Below, one piece after another: positions 17,048 to 26,313 of a stretch of DNA of 64,000 nucleotides (position 1 is the stretch's first letter; each line of letters starts with the position of its first letter). The notes under the pieces are model-generated. The model saw only the letters and a program-made list of their open reading frames with translations. It did not search any database and was not told where the DNA came from. The stretch is from positions 248,001 through 312,000 of the forward strand of contig NZ_LQBQ01000012.1 of NCBI RefSeq assembly GCF_001507595.1, written 5' to 3'. The translations under genes were made by a program, and so were the position numbers. This stretch comes from Ruegeria marisrubri (GTDB taxonomy: Bacteria > Pseudomonadota > Alphaproteobacteria > Rhodobacterales > Rhodobacteraceae).

Positions 17048-18553
17048 ATGGCTGACGGCGACGACCTGCCCAAGATGGAACATCCTCTGGAAATCCCCCG
17101 GCTGAAATGCGGCGCGATGGAGGGGCTGCAGCCCTTTGTCGCCGCGCCGGAACATCAGGACAAGCTGGGTTTTCCGGGTGAATTGCTGCCCGACTGGAAG
17201 GAGCGCGCGCTCGAGAAGATGGCCGAACTGGCCGAGAAGAACCGCGCCTTTCAGGTCTATCTGGATGCCTGCGTGAAATGCGGCGCCTGCACCGACAAGT
17301 GTCATTATTTCCTGGGCACGGGCGACCCCAAGAACATGCCGGTGGCGCGGCAGGATCTGCTGCGCTCGGTCTATCGCCGCTATTTCACCTTTGCGGGCAA
17401 GTATTTCCCGAAACTTGTGGGCGCGCGGGACCTGACCGAAGAGGTGCTGGACGAGTGGTATTCCTATTACCACCAGTGCTCGGAATGCCGCCGCTGCTCG
17501 GTCTTCTGCCCCTATGGCATCGACACCGCCGAGATCACAATGGCTGCGCGCGAGATCATGGACAGCGTCGGCCGGGGCCAGAAATACAGCAACGAGATCA
17601 TCGGCAAGGTAAAGGATATCGGCAACAACCTCGGCCTGAACCCCAAGGCGCTTCGGGCGACGCTGGAGGATCTGGAAGAGGACATCGAGGACGATACCGG
17701 CATCTCCGTCCGCCTGCCGCTGGACGAGAAAGGCGCTGACATCCTGCTGGTCACGCCCTCGGCCGATTTCTTCGCCGAGCCGCATATCGACGGGTTGATC
17801 GGCTATGCCAAGGTGTTCCACGAGGCCGGGGTCAGCTGGACGCTGTCGTCCTATGCCTCCGAGGCGGCGAATTTCGGCCTGTTCATAGGCTCTTACGAGA
17901 ACATGCGCGAGATCGCCCTGCGCATCCGAAAGGCGGCGCAGGAGCTGGGTGTCAAGCGGATCATCTTTGGCGAATGTGGCCACGCTTGGCGGGTGGCCTA
18001 CAGCTTTCTCAATACGCTGGCGGGGCCGTGGGATTTCCTCGACCCGAACTATCCCGTGCCGCAGCATATTCTCGAGTTCACCTGGGGCGAGATCCAGAAA
18101 GGCACGCTCAAGCTGGACAAGTCGCGCAACGACCACATCCGGCTGACCTATCACGACAGCTGCAACGTGGCGCGGGCGTCGCGGATGGGGGATGAGCCGG
18201 GCGGCCAGTTCGAGATTCCGCGCAACGTGATCCGGGCGGTCTGCAATCATTATTACGACATGCCGGACGAGACCATCCGCGAGGCGACGCTGTGTTGCGG
18301 CGGTGGCGGCGGCCTGCTGACGGATGACCTGATGGATCTGCGCAAGAAGGGCGCGAGCCCGCGCATGACCGCGCTGCAGCAGACGACCGAAGAGCATGGC
18401 GTCACCCACATGGCGGCGATCTGCGCGATCTGCAAGACGCAGTTTTCCAAGGTCATGCCCGCCTATGGATATGAAATGGACTCGGTCGTTTCGGTGCACC
18501 AGCTGGTGTCGAACGCGATCATTCTGACGGGTCAGGAAGCGGACGAGGGCTAA
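17048..18553 (+). CDS. dsrK: DsrK, HdrD-like Fe-S subunit
   Basis: 501 residues. Two ferredoxin-type clusters (CVKCGACTDKC near residue 77 and CSECRRCSVFCP near 147) precede a CCG-type noncubane cluster region: YHDSCN, TLCCGGGGG and ICAICKTQF. This is the catalytic subunit proposed to reduce or oxidise DsrC disulfide. It begins 3 bp after dsrM. Confidence 0.95.
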   Translation: MADGDDLPKMEHPLEIPRLKCGAMEGLQPFVAAPEHQDKLGFPGELLPDWKERALEKMAELAEKNRAFQVYLDACVKCGACTDKCHYFLGTGDPKNMPVARQDLLRSVYRRYFTFAGKYFPKLVGARDLTEEVLDEWYSYYHQCSECRRCSVFCPYGIDTAEITMAAREIMDSVGRGQKYSNEIIGKVKDIGNNLGLNPKALRATLEDLEEDIEDDTGISVRLPLDEKGADILLVTPSADFFAEPHIDGLIGYAKVFHEAGVSWTLSSYASEAANFGLFIGSYENMREIALRIRKAAQELGVKRIIFGECGHAWRVAYSFLNTLAGPWDFLDPNYPVPQHILEFTWGEIQKGTLKLDKSRNDHIRLTYHDSCNVARASRMGDEPGGQFEIPRNVIRAVCNHYYDMPDETIREATLCCGGGGGLLTDDLMDLRKKGASPRMTALQQTTEEHGVTHMAAICAICKTQFSKVMPAYGYEMDSVVSVHQLVSNAIILTGQEADEG

Positions 18554-18578
18554 GCCGAGTAAAGCCAATCGGGGAGGG

Positions 18579-20534
18579 ATGGCAATGAACGAGATGAGCA
18601 ATCAAAAGGCGCACACCTTCCGGCGGTTCAAGGAAGGCGAGACGGCGGCCGACTGGGATCTGGAAGAGAAGATCTTTCAGGCAGACCATTCCTACAAATG
18701 CCCGACATATGTGCACAAGACGCCGCCGTGCCAGGGGTCGTGCCCATCCGGCCACGAAATCCGCGGCTGGCTGGCGATTGCGCGCGGCATGGACAAGCCG
18801 CCGGTCGAGGACATGCCCTGGCAGGAATACGCCTTTCAGCGCATGGCCGCGGCCAACCCGTTCCCCGCGACGATGGGCCGTGTCTGCCCCGCACCCTGCG
18901 AAGCCGGGTGCAACCGCAACGAGGTGGACGACTATGTCGGCATCAACGCGGTCGAGCAATATGTCGGCGACTGGGCCAACGAGAACGGCGTCAAGCTGCC
19001 CGAGGCGGGCGCGGATACTGGAAAGAAGGTTGCGATCGTCGGTGGAGGCCCGGCCGGTCTTTCAGCGGCCTATTTCCTGCGGCTGGATGGCCATGCCGTC
19101 ACGATCTTTGAAGCCCATGAGGAACTGGGCGGCATGATGCGCTATGGCATCCCGGGCTATCGCACCCCGCGCAGCATGCTGGACACCGAAATCGGGCGGA
19201 TCATCGATCTGGGTGTCGAGGTGCGGACCGGAACCCGTGTCGGAACCGACGTGACGGTCGAGGAACTGGAGGCGAACTACGACGCGATCTACTGGGCGAT
19301 GGGCGCCCAGAATGGCCGCCCGCTGCCCATTCCCGGCTGGGAAGGCACCGACAACTGCATCAACGGCATCGAGTTTCTGGACGCCTTCAACCAGGGTTAC
19401 GTGCTGGGCACGGCGCAGAAGGTCGTGGTCGTGGGCGGGGGCGATACGTCGGTGGACGTGGCCTCGGTGGCGCGGCGGCTGGGCCATATCACCCAGGTGC
19501 GCCAGCCCGAACATCCTGACGGCACCCTGATCGACTTCACCGGGCATGACGTGGCATCGTCGCTGACCCGCGAGGGAATGAAGGCCACGCTGACCTCGCT
19601 GTTCCCGGTCGAGCAGATGACGGCGGCCGAGCGCGAACGCGAGGACGCGATGCGCGAGGGGATCGAGATCAAGGGCGGGGTGATGCCTCTTGAGGTGATC
19701 AAGGGGGAAGACGGCAAGGCCATCGCCTTGAGGATGTGCGAATGCGACATGGACGGGATGACCCCGGTTCCGCGCGAAGGCACCGAGTTCGAGATCGAAT
19801 GCGACATCATCATCGCGGCCATCGGTCAGATGGGCAATTTCGACGGTCTGGAAGAACTTGACGGCGGCCGGGGGTTCATCGACGCCGGTGCGACCTATCA
19901 GGTCAAGGGCCGCGACAAGCACTTTGCGGGCGGGGACATCATCAGGCCGCATCTGCTGACGACTGCCATCGGGCACGGGCGCGTCGGCGCGGATGTGATC
20001 AGCGACTACCTGGATGATGGCGACATTCACAGGCGTCCGAAGGTGGACGTGCATCATTTCAACCTGCTGCGTGAACTGCATCAGCGCGGAAAGGACCCGG
20101 CCGAATACGACCACCAGCAGAAACGCGGCACCTCGTCGGCGGACTGGGCCATTCACAATTACGAGGACCGTTCGGCCAGCCAGATCATTCCGCATGACGA
20201 GCTGTTCAAGGGGCATTTCGAATTCGTCCCGCGTGAGCAGCGCAAGGAAGTCCATATCGAGGGCGATGAGGTTCTCGGCAATTTCGAAGAGCGCATCATC
20301 GGCCTGACCGAGGAGCAGGCCCGCACGGAAGGCGAGCGCTGCATGTCCTGCGGCATGTGCTTTGAATGTGACAACTGCGTGATCTACTGCCCGCAGGACG
20401 CCGTTCACCGGGTGAAAAAGGCCGACCGGACCGTCGGGCGCTATGTCTACACCGACTACAACGCCTGCGTGGGCTGCCACATCTGCATGGATGTCTGTCC
20501 GACCGGCTACATCAAGATGGGGCTTGGGGAGTGA
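18579..20534 (+). CDS. dsrL: DsrL, NAD(P)H:acceptor Fe-S flavoprotein
   Basis: 651 residues, GltD-like. The N-terminal cysteine region (TPPCQGSCPSGHEIRGWL, then CPAPCEAGCNRNEVDD) binds Fe-S, followed by an FAD site (VAIVGGGPAGLSAAYFL, about residue 150), an NAD(P) site (VVVVGGGDTSVDVASVARRL, about 285) and a C-terminal 2[4Fe-4S] ferredoxin domain (CMSCGMCFECDNCVIYCP and CVGCHICMDVCPTGYI). DsrL is the electron acceptor partner of oxidative DsrAB and a marker of sulfur oxidation. Start behind GGGGAGGG. Confidence 0.95.
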   Translation: MAMNEMSNQKAHTFRRFKEGETAADWDLEEKIFQADHSYKCPTYVHKTPPCQGSCPSGHEIRGWLAIARGMDKPPVEDMPWQEYAFQRMAAANPFPATMGRVCPAPCEAGCNRNEVDDYVGINAVEQYVGDWANENGVKLPEAGADTGKKVAIVGGGPAGLSAAYFLRLDGHAVTIFEAHEELGGMMRYGIPGYRTPRSMLDTEIGRIIDLGVEVRTGTRVGTDVTVEELEANYDAIYWAMGAQNGRPLPIPGWEGTDNCINGIEFLDAFNQGYVLGTAQKVVVVGGGDTSVDVASVARRLGHITQVRQPEHPDGTLIDFTGHDVASSLTREGMKATLTSLFPVEQMTAAEREREDAMREGIEIKGGVMPLEVIKGEDGKAIALRMCECDMDGMTPVPREGTEFEIECDIIIAAIGQMGNFDGLEELDGGRGFIDAGATYQVKGRDKHFAGGDIIRPHLLTTAIGHGRVGADVISDYLDDGDIHRRPKVDVHHFNLLRELHQRGKDPAEYDHQQKRGTSSADWAIHNYEDRSASQIIPHDELFKGHFEFVPREQRKEVHIEGDEVLGNFEERIIGLTEEQARTEGERCMSCGMCFECDNCVIYCPQDAVHRVKKADRTVGRYVYTDYNACVGCHICMDVCPTGYIKMGLGE

Positions 20535-20536
20535 AC

Positions 20537-21013
20537 ATGATCCGGGTGGTTCTTGCTTTGCTGCTGTTGGCCTGGTCATCCGGCGCGATGGCCGAAGAGC
20601 GGTCTTCGCTGTGGCCGGATGTTCCGGCCGCAACCGGTGAGCCGCATCCGGAAGGCAATGAATACTGGCGCAAGAACCACATGGCGCTGATGAAGCATGA
20701 CCGGGATCTGACGATGCACCTGGGCGATCGCGAGATCGGCGCCAGCCTGAAAGGCTGTTTCGAGTGTCACACGACGACGAACGCATCCGGGAAAATTCTG
20801 ACCTATGCGGATGAGGGGCATTTCTGCCGGACCTGCCATGATTTCGCGGCGGTGAAGGTGGATTGCTTTTCCTGCCATCGTTCGACACCCGAAGGCGTGG
20901 AGGAAGATGCGCAACACGCTGCCATCCGGCCGGAGGTGCCCGGTGGCGAAGACGGAAGAAATGAAATCCTGGCTTATCTGCAACGAGCCGCGGGGAAGGA
21001 GGCAGAGAAATGA
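20537..21013 (+). CDS. dsrJ: DsrJ, periplasmic triheme cytochrome c
   Basis: 158 residues with a signal peptide ending SSGAMA. Three CXXCH sites are visible: CFECH (Cys74-His78), CRTCH (Cys97-His101) and CFSCH (Cys110-His114), the number expected for DsrJ. It forms the periplasmic part of DsrMKJOP. The ATG at 20537 follows GGGGAGTG; a GTG at 20531 is possible. It overlaps dsrO by 4 bp. Confidence 0.95.
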   Translation: MIRVVLALLLLAWSSGAMAEERSSLWPDVPAATGEPHPEGNEYWRKNHMALMKHDRDLTMHLGDREIGASLKGCFECHTTTNASGKILTYADEGHFCRTCHDFAAVKVDCFSCHRSTPEGVEEDAQHAAIRPEVPGGEDGRNEILAYLQRAAGKEAEK

Positions 21014-21756
21014 GCCGGGAGAAACTGTCAGGCGCAGAACTGAACCGGCGGGATTTCCTGCGCAGCGGCGCGGCCGTCGCAACCGCGACCTTGGCGCCGG
21101 GCGTGACGTTGATGGCCTTTGGCGGCTCGGAAGCCGAGGCCGCGGCCGATGCCGGAAAGCGCTGGGGGTTGCTGATCGACGTGGGCAAGTGTGCCCCGGA
21201 CTGCGACGCCTGCGTTTCGGCCTGTGCAGACGAGAATGGCTGGAAAGGGCAGGGCAACCCGGAAACCGACGCTCAGTGGATCCGCAAGGTGACGTTGAAG
21301 AACAAGGCGACGGGGCATGAGGCCTCGATGCCGGTGATGTGCCAGCATTGCGAGCAACCGCCCTGCGTCGATGTCTGCCCGACGGGCGCGTCGTTCAAGC
21401 GCGAGGACGGGATCGTTCTGGTCGACAAGCATATCTGCATCGGCTGCCGCTATTGCATGATGGCGTGTCCGTTCAAGGCGCGCTCTTTCGTGCATGAGCC
21501 GGTCGTCAACCAGAAGACCCACGCGCCGCGCGGGCAGGGAACCGTGGAAAGCTGCACCCTGTGCGTGCACCGGGTGGATGCGGGCGGCGTGCCGGCCTGC
21601 GTCGAGGCCTGCGCGGCCACCGGCAACGGCGCCATCATCTTTGGCGACCTGCGCGACCCCGAGAGCGAAATTTCCAAGCGCTTGGCGGAATACCCGTCGG
21701 TGGCCCTGCGCCCCGATCTCGATCTGAACCCGGGCGTCCGCTACGCGGAACTTTGA
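21010..21756 (+). CDS. dsrO: DsrO, periplasmic Fe-S protein
   Basis: 248 residues with a Tat signal (NRRDFLRSG). Four [4Fe-4S]-type cysteine clusters are recognisable: CAPDCDACVSAC, CQHCEQPPCVDVCP, CIGCRYCMMACP and CTLCVHRVDAGGVPACVEAC. It is NrfC-like and links DsrJ to DsrP. ATGA overlap with dsrJ. Confidence 0.95.
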   Translation: MSREKLSGAELNRRDFLRSGAAVATATLAPGVTLMAFGGSEAEAAADAGKRWGLLIDVGKCAPDCDACVSACADENGWKGQGNPETDAQWIRKVTLKNKATGHEASMPVMCQHCEQPPCVDVCPTGASFKREDGIVLVDKHICIGCRYCMMACPFKARSFVHEPVVNQKTHAPRGQGTVESCTLCVHRVDAGGVPACVEACAATGNGAIIFGDLRDPESEISKRLAEYPSVALRPDLDLNPGVRYAEL

Positions 21757-21770
21757 AAGGCGGTCTGGCG

Positions 21771-22982
21771 ATGGAACGGACGATCTACAGGGAACTCAAA
21801 CCGACCCCGCAGCTTTGGTTCGTGGCATTCGGGCTGGTGGTTGTCGTGGTGGCAGCACTGGCATCCGTCATTCATGTCGAGCATCGCGGCCACATCGCGA
21901 CCGGCATGACCAACCAGATCGTCTGGGGCCTGCCGCATGTCTTTGCCATTTTCCTGATCGTGGCGGCGTCAGGTGCGCTGAACGTGGCCTCCATGGCCTC
22001 GGTGTTCGACAAGACGCAATACAAGCCGCTGTCGCGGCTGTCTGGCCTGCTGGCGATGGCGCTGCTGGTCGGCGGTCTTGCGGTTCTGGTCCTGGACCTC
22101 GGCCGGCCCGACCGCCTGATCGTGGCGATGACCACTTACAATTTCAGCTCGATTTTCGCCTGGAACATCTTTCTTTACACGGGATTCCTGGCAATCGTCG
22201 CCATCTACCTGTTCGCGCAGATGTCGCGTGGAGTGACCAGCGAGGTCGTCAAGCGTGTCGGCCTGGTTGCCTTTCTGTGGCGGCTGGCGCTGACCACCGG
22301 CACGGGGTCGATCTTTGGCTGGCTGGTGGCGCGGCCCGGATATGATGCCGCGATCATGGCGCCCCTGTTCATCGCGATGAGCTTTTCCTTTGGGCTTGCG
22401 GTTTTCATCCTCGTTCTGGTCGCGCTGTTCCGCCTGTCGGAGCGGCCTCTGAGTGACCAGTTGCTATACAGCTTCGGCCGGCTGCTGGCGATTTTCGCGG
22501 CGGTGGTGCTGTATTTCTCGGCCGTGCGCCACCTGACCAACCTATATGCGGCGGAACATGCGGGGTTCGAGGCGTTCATTCTGGCCGAGGGTGGGTTCCA
22601 AACCGTGCTATTCTGGGGCGGCCAGGTCCTGTTGGGCGGGGTCGTTCCCATCGCGATGATCTTTCACCCGACCTTTGGCAAAACGCGGCAGGCAGTGCTT
22701 CTGGCCTCGGTGCTTATCATTCTTGGTGGCTTTGCGCATATCTACCAGATCGTGATCGGCGGGCAGGCTTACCCGATGCCCCTGTTCCCCGGCTACGAAG
22801 TCTCAAGCGGGTTCGGCGATGGCGCAGTGGCGCAATACAGCCCGCGATGGCCCGAGCTTGTGCTTGGCCTTGGGGGCGTCGCGATCGCGCTGATCGCGAC
22901 CGGGCTGGGGGCGAAGGTGCTGAGGATTTTGCCCACGAACCTGTCTGATGCGAATATGGAAAGGCAAGGCGGAAACGGATAA
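21771..22982 (+). CDS. dsrP: DsrP, NrfD-like membrane subunit
   Basis: 403 residues from the ATG at 21771; the open frame extends upstream into dsrO but without similarity. About ten membrane helices, NrfD/PsrC fold, which exchanges electrons with the quinone pool without haem. It starts 14 bp after dsrO. Confidence 0.94.
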   Translation: MERTIYRELKPTPQLWFVAFGLVVVVVAALASVIHVEHRGHIATGMTNQIVWGLPHVFAIFLIVAASGALNVASMASVFDKTQYKPLSRLSGLLAMALLVGGLAVLVLDLGRPDRLIVAMTTYNFSSIFAWNIFLYTGFLAIVAIYLFAQMSRGVTSEVVKRVGLVAFLWRLALTTGTGSIFGWLVARPGYDAAIMAPLFIAMSFSFGLAVFILVLVALFRLSERPLSDQLLYSFGRLLAIFAAVVLYFSAVRHLTNLYAAEHAGFEAFILAEGGFQTVLFWGGQVLLGGVVPIAMIFHPTFGKTRQAVLLASVLIILGGFAHIYQIVIGGQAYPMPLFPGYEVSSGFGDGAVAQYSPRWPELVLGLGGVAIALIATGLGAKVLRILPTNLSDANMERQGGNG

Positions 22983-22987
22983 TTCGG

Positions 22988-23998
22988 ATGCATCACGAAC
23001 CCCATCCCTTCGCGAAATTCGTGGCGATCCTTGCCCGGGGCAAGACCAAGCAGCGCCACTTGACGCTTGAGGAGTCCGAAGAGGCGATCGGGATGATCCT
23101 GCGCGGCGAGGCGTTGCCGGAACAGATCGGTGCTTTCCTGATGCTTCTGCGCCTGAAAGAGGAGGCGCCTGAAGAGATCGCAGGCTTCACGCTGGGCACG
23201 CGCGCCACGATGGATATTCCATCCGACCTGCCGCCGGTGGATATCGACTGGTCGTCCTATGCAGGAAAGCGGATTCAGCTGCCTTGGTATATCCTGAGCG
23301 TTCTGGCCCTGGTGAACGCGGGATATTCGGTGTTCATGCACGGGACCGAGGGCCATACCCCCGGCCGGGTCTATACGCGTGAAGTTCTGGAGCGGCTGGG
23401 CTTTCCGGTCGCGGGAAGTCTTGAAGAGGCCGCTTCGCAAATCCGGGCCCGCCGGTTCGCCTATGTCCCGCTGGAGGTTCTGAGCCCGACCCTGCGCCAC
23501 CTGATCGAGCTGCGCCCGATCTTCGGGCTGCGCTCGCCGGTGCATTCCTTCTCGCGCATGCTGAACCCGTTCACCGCGGAAACCATGATGCTGGGAATTT
23601 TCCATCGCGGCTTCATGGACATTCACGCAGGCGCGGCGCGCCTGTTGAACCAGCCGCGCATGGCCGTGTTCCGGGGCGAGGGCGGAGAGATCGAGCGCCG
23701 CCCCAACAAGCCCACGCAGGTCTGGATGACCCAAGGGGATGCCGAGCCGGTTGTCGAAAACTGGCCCGCACTGTTGCCTGATCCCCGTCAGCCCGCTGAC
23801 GAGGTGATGGATATCGGCGGGCTCGAACGCTTTTGGCACGGGGATCTGGAGGATGCCTATGCCGAGGCCTCCGTCGTCGGCACGATCGCGGTGACGCTGC
23901 GGGCCATGGGCAAGGCGGCATCCATTGAGGAGGCGGAAACGAAGGCGCGTGACCTGTGGGCGGCGCGCGACCCTCGTTTCCTGTCGGCTGCGGCATGA
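22988..23998 (+). CDS. TrpD-like (anthranilate phosphoribosyltransferase fold) glycosyltransferase in the dsr operon
   Basis: 336 residues. The N-terminal helical domain of the TrpD/nucleoside phosphorylase fold is clear (TLEESEEAIGMILRGEALPEQIGAFLMLLR pattern, residues about 25-55, given here as key block GEALPEQIGAFLMLLRLK). The glycine-rich PRPP loop position reads MHGTEGHTPGRVY, and a later block is LGIFHRGFMDIHAGAARLL. This resembles TrpD2/YbiB-type proteins rather than true TrpD. It starts 5 bp after dsrP and its stop overlaps the dsrN start (ATGA), so it is an integral operon member. A link with DsrN cofactor chemistry is inferred; no function is established. Confidence 0.8.
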   Translation: MHHEPHPFAKFVAILARGKTKQRHLTLEESEEAIGMILRGEALPEQIGAFLMLLRLKEEAPEEIAGFTLGTRATMDIPSDLPPVDIDWSSYAGKRIQLPWYILSVLALVNAGYSVFMHGTEGHTPGRVYTREVLERLGFPVAGSLEEAASQIRARRFAYVPLEVLSPTLRHLIELRPIFGLRSPVHSFSRMLNPFTAETMMLGIFHRGFMDIHAGAARLLNQPRMAVFRGEGGEIERRPNKPTQVWMTQGDAEPVVENWPALLPDPRQPADEVMDIGGLERFWHGDLEDAYAEASVVGTIAVTLRAMGKAASIEEAETKARDLWAARDPRFLSAAA

Positions 23999-25374
23999 GC
24001 GGCTATCCCAGATTCATGATCGCCGGGGCGCACAAGTCGTCGGGCAAGACGGTTGTCTCGACCGGGCTGGCCGCGGCGTTGCGCGGGGCCGGGGAGGACG
24101 TGCAGACCTTCAAGAAGGGGCCTGACTACATCGACCCGATGTGGCTGGCAGCGGCCTCGGGTCGGCCTTGCTACAATCTGGATTTCAACGCGATGGAACG
24201 CGACATCATCGCGCCGTTCTTTGCGTCGCGGGCCGGGGCACTGTCGCTTGTCGAGGCCAACAAGGGGCTTTACGACGGGATGAACCCGGATGGTGAGGAC
24301 TCGAATGCCGAGCTGGCCAAGCTGCTGAACCTGCCGGTCGTGCTGGTCATCGACACGCGGGGGATGACGCGGGGAATTGCGCCGCTGCTGGTGGGCTATC
24401 GCACCTTCGATCCCGACGTTCGCATTGCCGGGCTGATCCTGAACCAGGTGGGCGGGCAGCGGCACGAGAGCAAGCTGCGCCGCGCGGTCGAGACCTATAC
24501 CGACATCCCCGTCGTGGGCAGCATCTGGCGCAACCCTGAGCTTGAGATCGGCGAGCGCCACCTCGGGCTGACCACGCCGGCCGAGTCCGGGCGGCTGGAC
24601 GAGATCATCGCGACTTTCGCGGATGTCGTCGGCAGCTCGGTGGAACTGGAGCGGATACGCGCAATCGCCCGCGAGGCGCCGGGCCTCGACCCCGCTCCGA
24701 TGCCGCGCACAGCGCCCGAGCCGGTCGGGTTCGGGCTGCGCATCGGTCTGATCCGGGATGCGGCGTTCGGGTTCTATTACCCCGACGATCTGGAGGCCTT
24801 TGAAGCCGCCGGAGCGACGTTGGTGCCCATCGACGCGATGAAGGACCAGCATCTGCCGGATATCGACGGCCTGTTCATCGGCGGCGGGTTCCCCGAAATG
24901 CACATGCAGGCCCTGTCATCCAATGAAAAACTGCGAAAGGCGCTGGCCAGGGCCTTGTCGGCCGGTCTGCCCTGCTATGCCGAATGCGGGGGGCTGATGT
25001 ATCTGTGCGAAAGCCTGAGCTGGAGAGGGCAGACCCGTGACATGGTGGGCCTGATCCCCGGCAGGGCGGTCATGCACGAACGGCCACAGGGGCGTGGCTA
25101 CGTGGCTTTCGAAAGCCTCGCTGCCCATCCATGGGCCTTGTCGGGAGAGCCCGTGACCGCGCATGAGTTCCACTATGCCCGTATCGAAGGCCTGCCCCCG
25201 GATACGGTATTCACCCGCAGGATGACCCGCGGAACGGGCATTTCGGGGGGCATGGATGGAATAAGAGTGGCAAATACCGTCGCCGGTTTCTGCCACCTGC
25301 GGAATACCTGCTGCATTCCCTGGGTGACGGAATTCCTGTCCTTCGTCAGGCGCTGCAAATCAGTGGCAGCATGA
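23995..25374 (+). CDS. dsrN: DsrN, CobB/CbiA-like sirohaem amidase
   Basis: 459 residues. A P-loop (GAHKSSGKTVVSTGLAAAL) and Mg-binding loop lead the ATP-dependent domain (KKGPDYIDPMW), followed by a class-I glutamine amidotransferase domain with catalytic Cys in LPCYAECGGLMYL and the terminal HEFHY block. DsrN proteins are cobyrinate a,c-diamide synthase homologues that amidate the sirohaem of DsrAB. It is the last gene of the dsr operon here; dsrR and dsrS, found in A. vinosum, are absent. Confidence 0.9.
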   Translation: MSGYPRFMIAGAHKSSGKTVVSTGLAAALRGAGEDVQTFKKGPDYIDPMWLAAASGRPCYNLDFNAMERDIIAPFFASRAGALSLVEANKGLYDGMNPDGEDSNAELAKLLNLPVVLVIDTRGMTRGIAPLLVGYRTFDPDVRIAGLILNQVGGQRHESKLRRAVETYTDIPVVGSIWRNPELEIGERHLGLTTPAESGRLDEIIATFADVVGSSVELERIRAIAREAPGLDPAPMPRTAPEPVGFGLRIGLIRDAAFGFYYPDDLEAFEAAGATLVPIDAMKDQHLPDIDGLFIGGGFPEMHMQALSSNEKLRKALARALSAGLPCYAECGGLMYLCESLSWRGQTRDMVGLIPGRAVMHERPQGRGYVAFESLAAHPWALSGEPVTAHEFHYARIEGLPPDTVFTRRMTRGTGISGGMDGIRVANTVAGFCHLRNTCCIPWVTEFLSFVRRCKSVAA

Positions 25375-25398
25375 AAAAAACCCGCCCTGACGGACGGG
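25374..25398 (-). terminator. Intrinsic terminator of tusA
   Basis: On the minus strand a 7-bp stem CCCGTCC/GGGCGGG (one G-T pair) with a 4-base loop is followed by TTTTTTT, 25 bp past the tusA stop. On the plus strand no T-run follows, so it mainly ends the leftward transcript facing dsrN. Confidence 0.75.
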
Positions 25399-25423
25399 TC
25401 GAAACCTTGATCGTGAAGCCCGA

Positions 25424-25648
25424 TCAGGTGCGCTTGATCTCGAACTTGTAGACGTCGCCCTCGGTGCTCGAACTCAGCAGTTCGTTGCCCGTCTGCTTGC
25501 AGAAGGCGGCGAAGTCGGCAACCGATCCGGGGTCGGTCGCGCGCACCTCGAGCACTTCGCCAGCGGCGAGGCTCTTGAGCATTTTCTTTGCCTTGATGAT
25601 CGGCAGCGGGCAGTTCAGCCCTTCGGCGTTCAGTACATGGTCAGCCAC
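25424..25648 (-). CDS. tusA: TusA-family sulfur carrier
   Basis: 74 residues. The family motif CPLP is at Cys13 (GLNCPLPIIKAKK). TusA receives sulfane sulfur as a persulfide and, in rDsr organisms, passes it to DsrEFH. It lies downstream of dsrE2 on the same strand (44-bp gap) and faces the dsr operon end-to-end. No rhodanese gene accompanies it here. Confidence 0.92.
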   Translation of the reverse strand: MADHVLNAEGLNCPLPIIKAKKMLKSLAAGEVLEVRATDPGSVADFAAFCKQTGNELLSSSTEGDVYKFEIKRT

Positions 25649-25692
25649 GTTTTCAGCTCCTCTCCAAAAATTCTCTGTCTGGCCGTGTGGGT

Positions 25693-26199
25693 TCAGATGA
25701 ACAGGTTGATGTCGGATTTCAGCGCCTTTTCCATGTAGGTCGCCGCGCCGCCCAACTCGATCCCGTCGATCATGTCGTCGGTGGAATATTCGAACAGGTC
25801 CATCGTCATCTGGCAGGCGATCAGCTTGACATCACTTTCGACGGCGACCTCGCGCAGTTCCTCGATCGTGGCGACGCCCTTCTTTTTCATGAGATTTTTC
25901 ATCATGCCGCCGGCCATGTGGCCCACACCCGGCAACATCGCCATCATGTTCGGCATGGCGATGTGACCGCCCATCATCGGCATCTCCATCGCGGCGTTGC
26001 CAAGGGGCGTGAATTTCAGGTTCAGGTCCTTTTTCAGGAGCGGCAGACCGTAGAACGTGAAGAACATCGTCACGTCCACATCCATCGCCGCCGCGGTGGT
26101 CCCCAGGATGAACGGCGGATATGCCCAGTCAAGTGACCCCTTGGTCACGATGATCGACATGCTCTTGGCATTTTCCAGTTCCGTATTGTCCAGCATCAT
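25693..26199 (-). CDS. dsrE2: DsrE2-family sulfurtransferase-like protein
   Basis: 168 residues. The DsrE fold is recognisable, with a conserved cysteine in LIACQMTMDLF (about Cys129) and a methionine-rich hydrophobic stretch in the middle (about residues 72-100: MPMMGGHIAMPNMMAMLP). DsrE2 proteins travel with tusA in sulfur oxidisers and are thought to donate or accept sulfur near the membrane. RBS GGGAGGGACG. Two adjacent ATG codons leave the start uncertain by one residue. Confidence 0.85.
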   Translation of the reverse strand: MMLDNTELENAKSMSIIVTKGSLDWAYPPFILGTTAAAMDVDVTMFFTFYGLPLLKKDLNLKFTPLGNAAMEMPMMGGHIAMPNMMAMLPGVGHMAGGMMKNLMKKKGVATIEELREVAVESDVKLIACQMTMDLFEYSTDDMIDGIELGGAATYMEKALKSDINLFI

Positions 26200-26313
26200 C
26201 GTCCCTCCCAGCTGATGAAATGCTGCTTTTGTTATATAAGGATTTTTGAATAAAAGATAGTCCTCATACCGGATATCCGTTCATTCAACATGCCTTTTGG
26301 GCTTTGTCCCGTT

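Noticed and set aside
16328-18601. 757-codon minus-strand open frame over dsrM-dsrK
   Set aside because: Shadow of dsrM and dsrK; no recognisable domain and strongly biased composition.
22988-23998. True tryptophan-pathway TrpD
   Set aside because: It lacks the typical GTGGDG loop, sits alone in the dsr operon, and no other trp genes are nearby.
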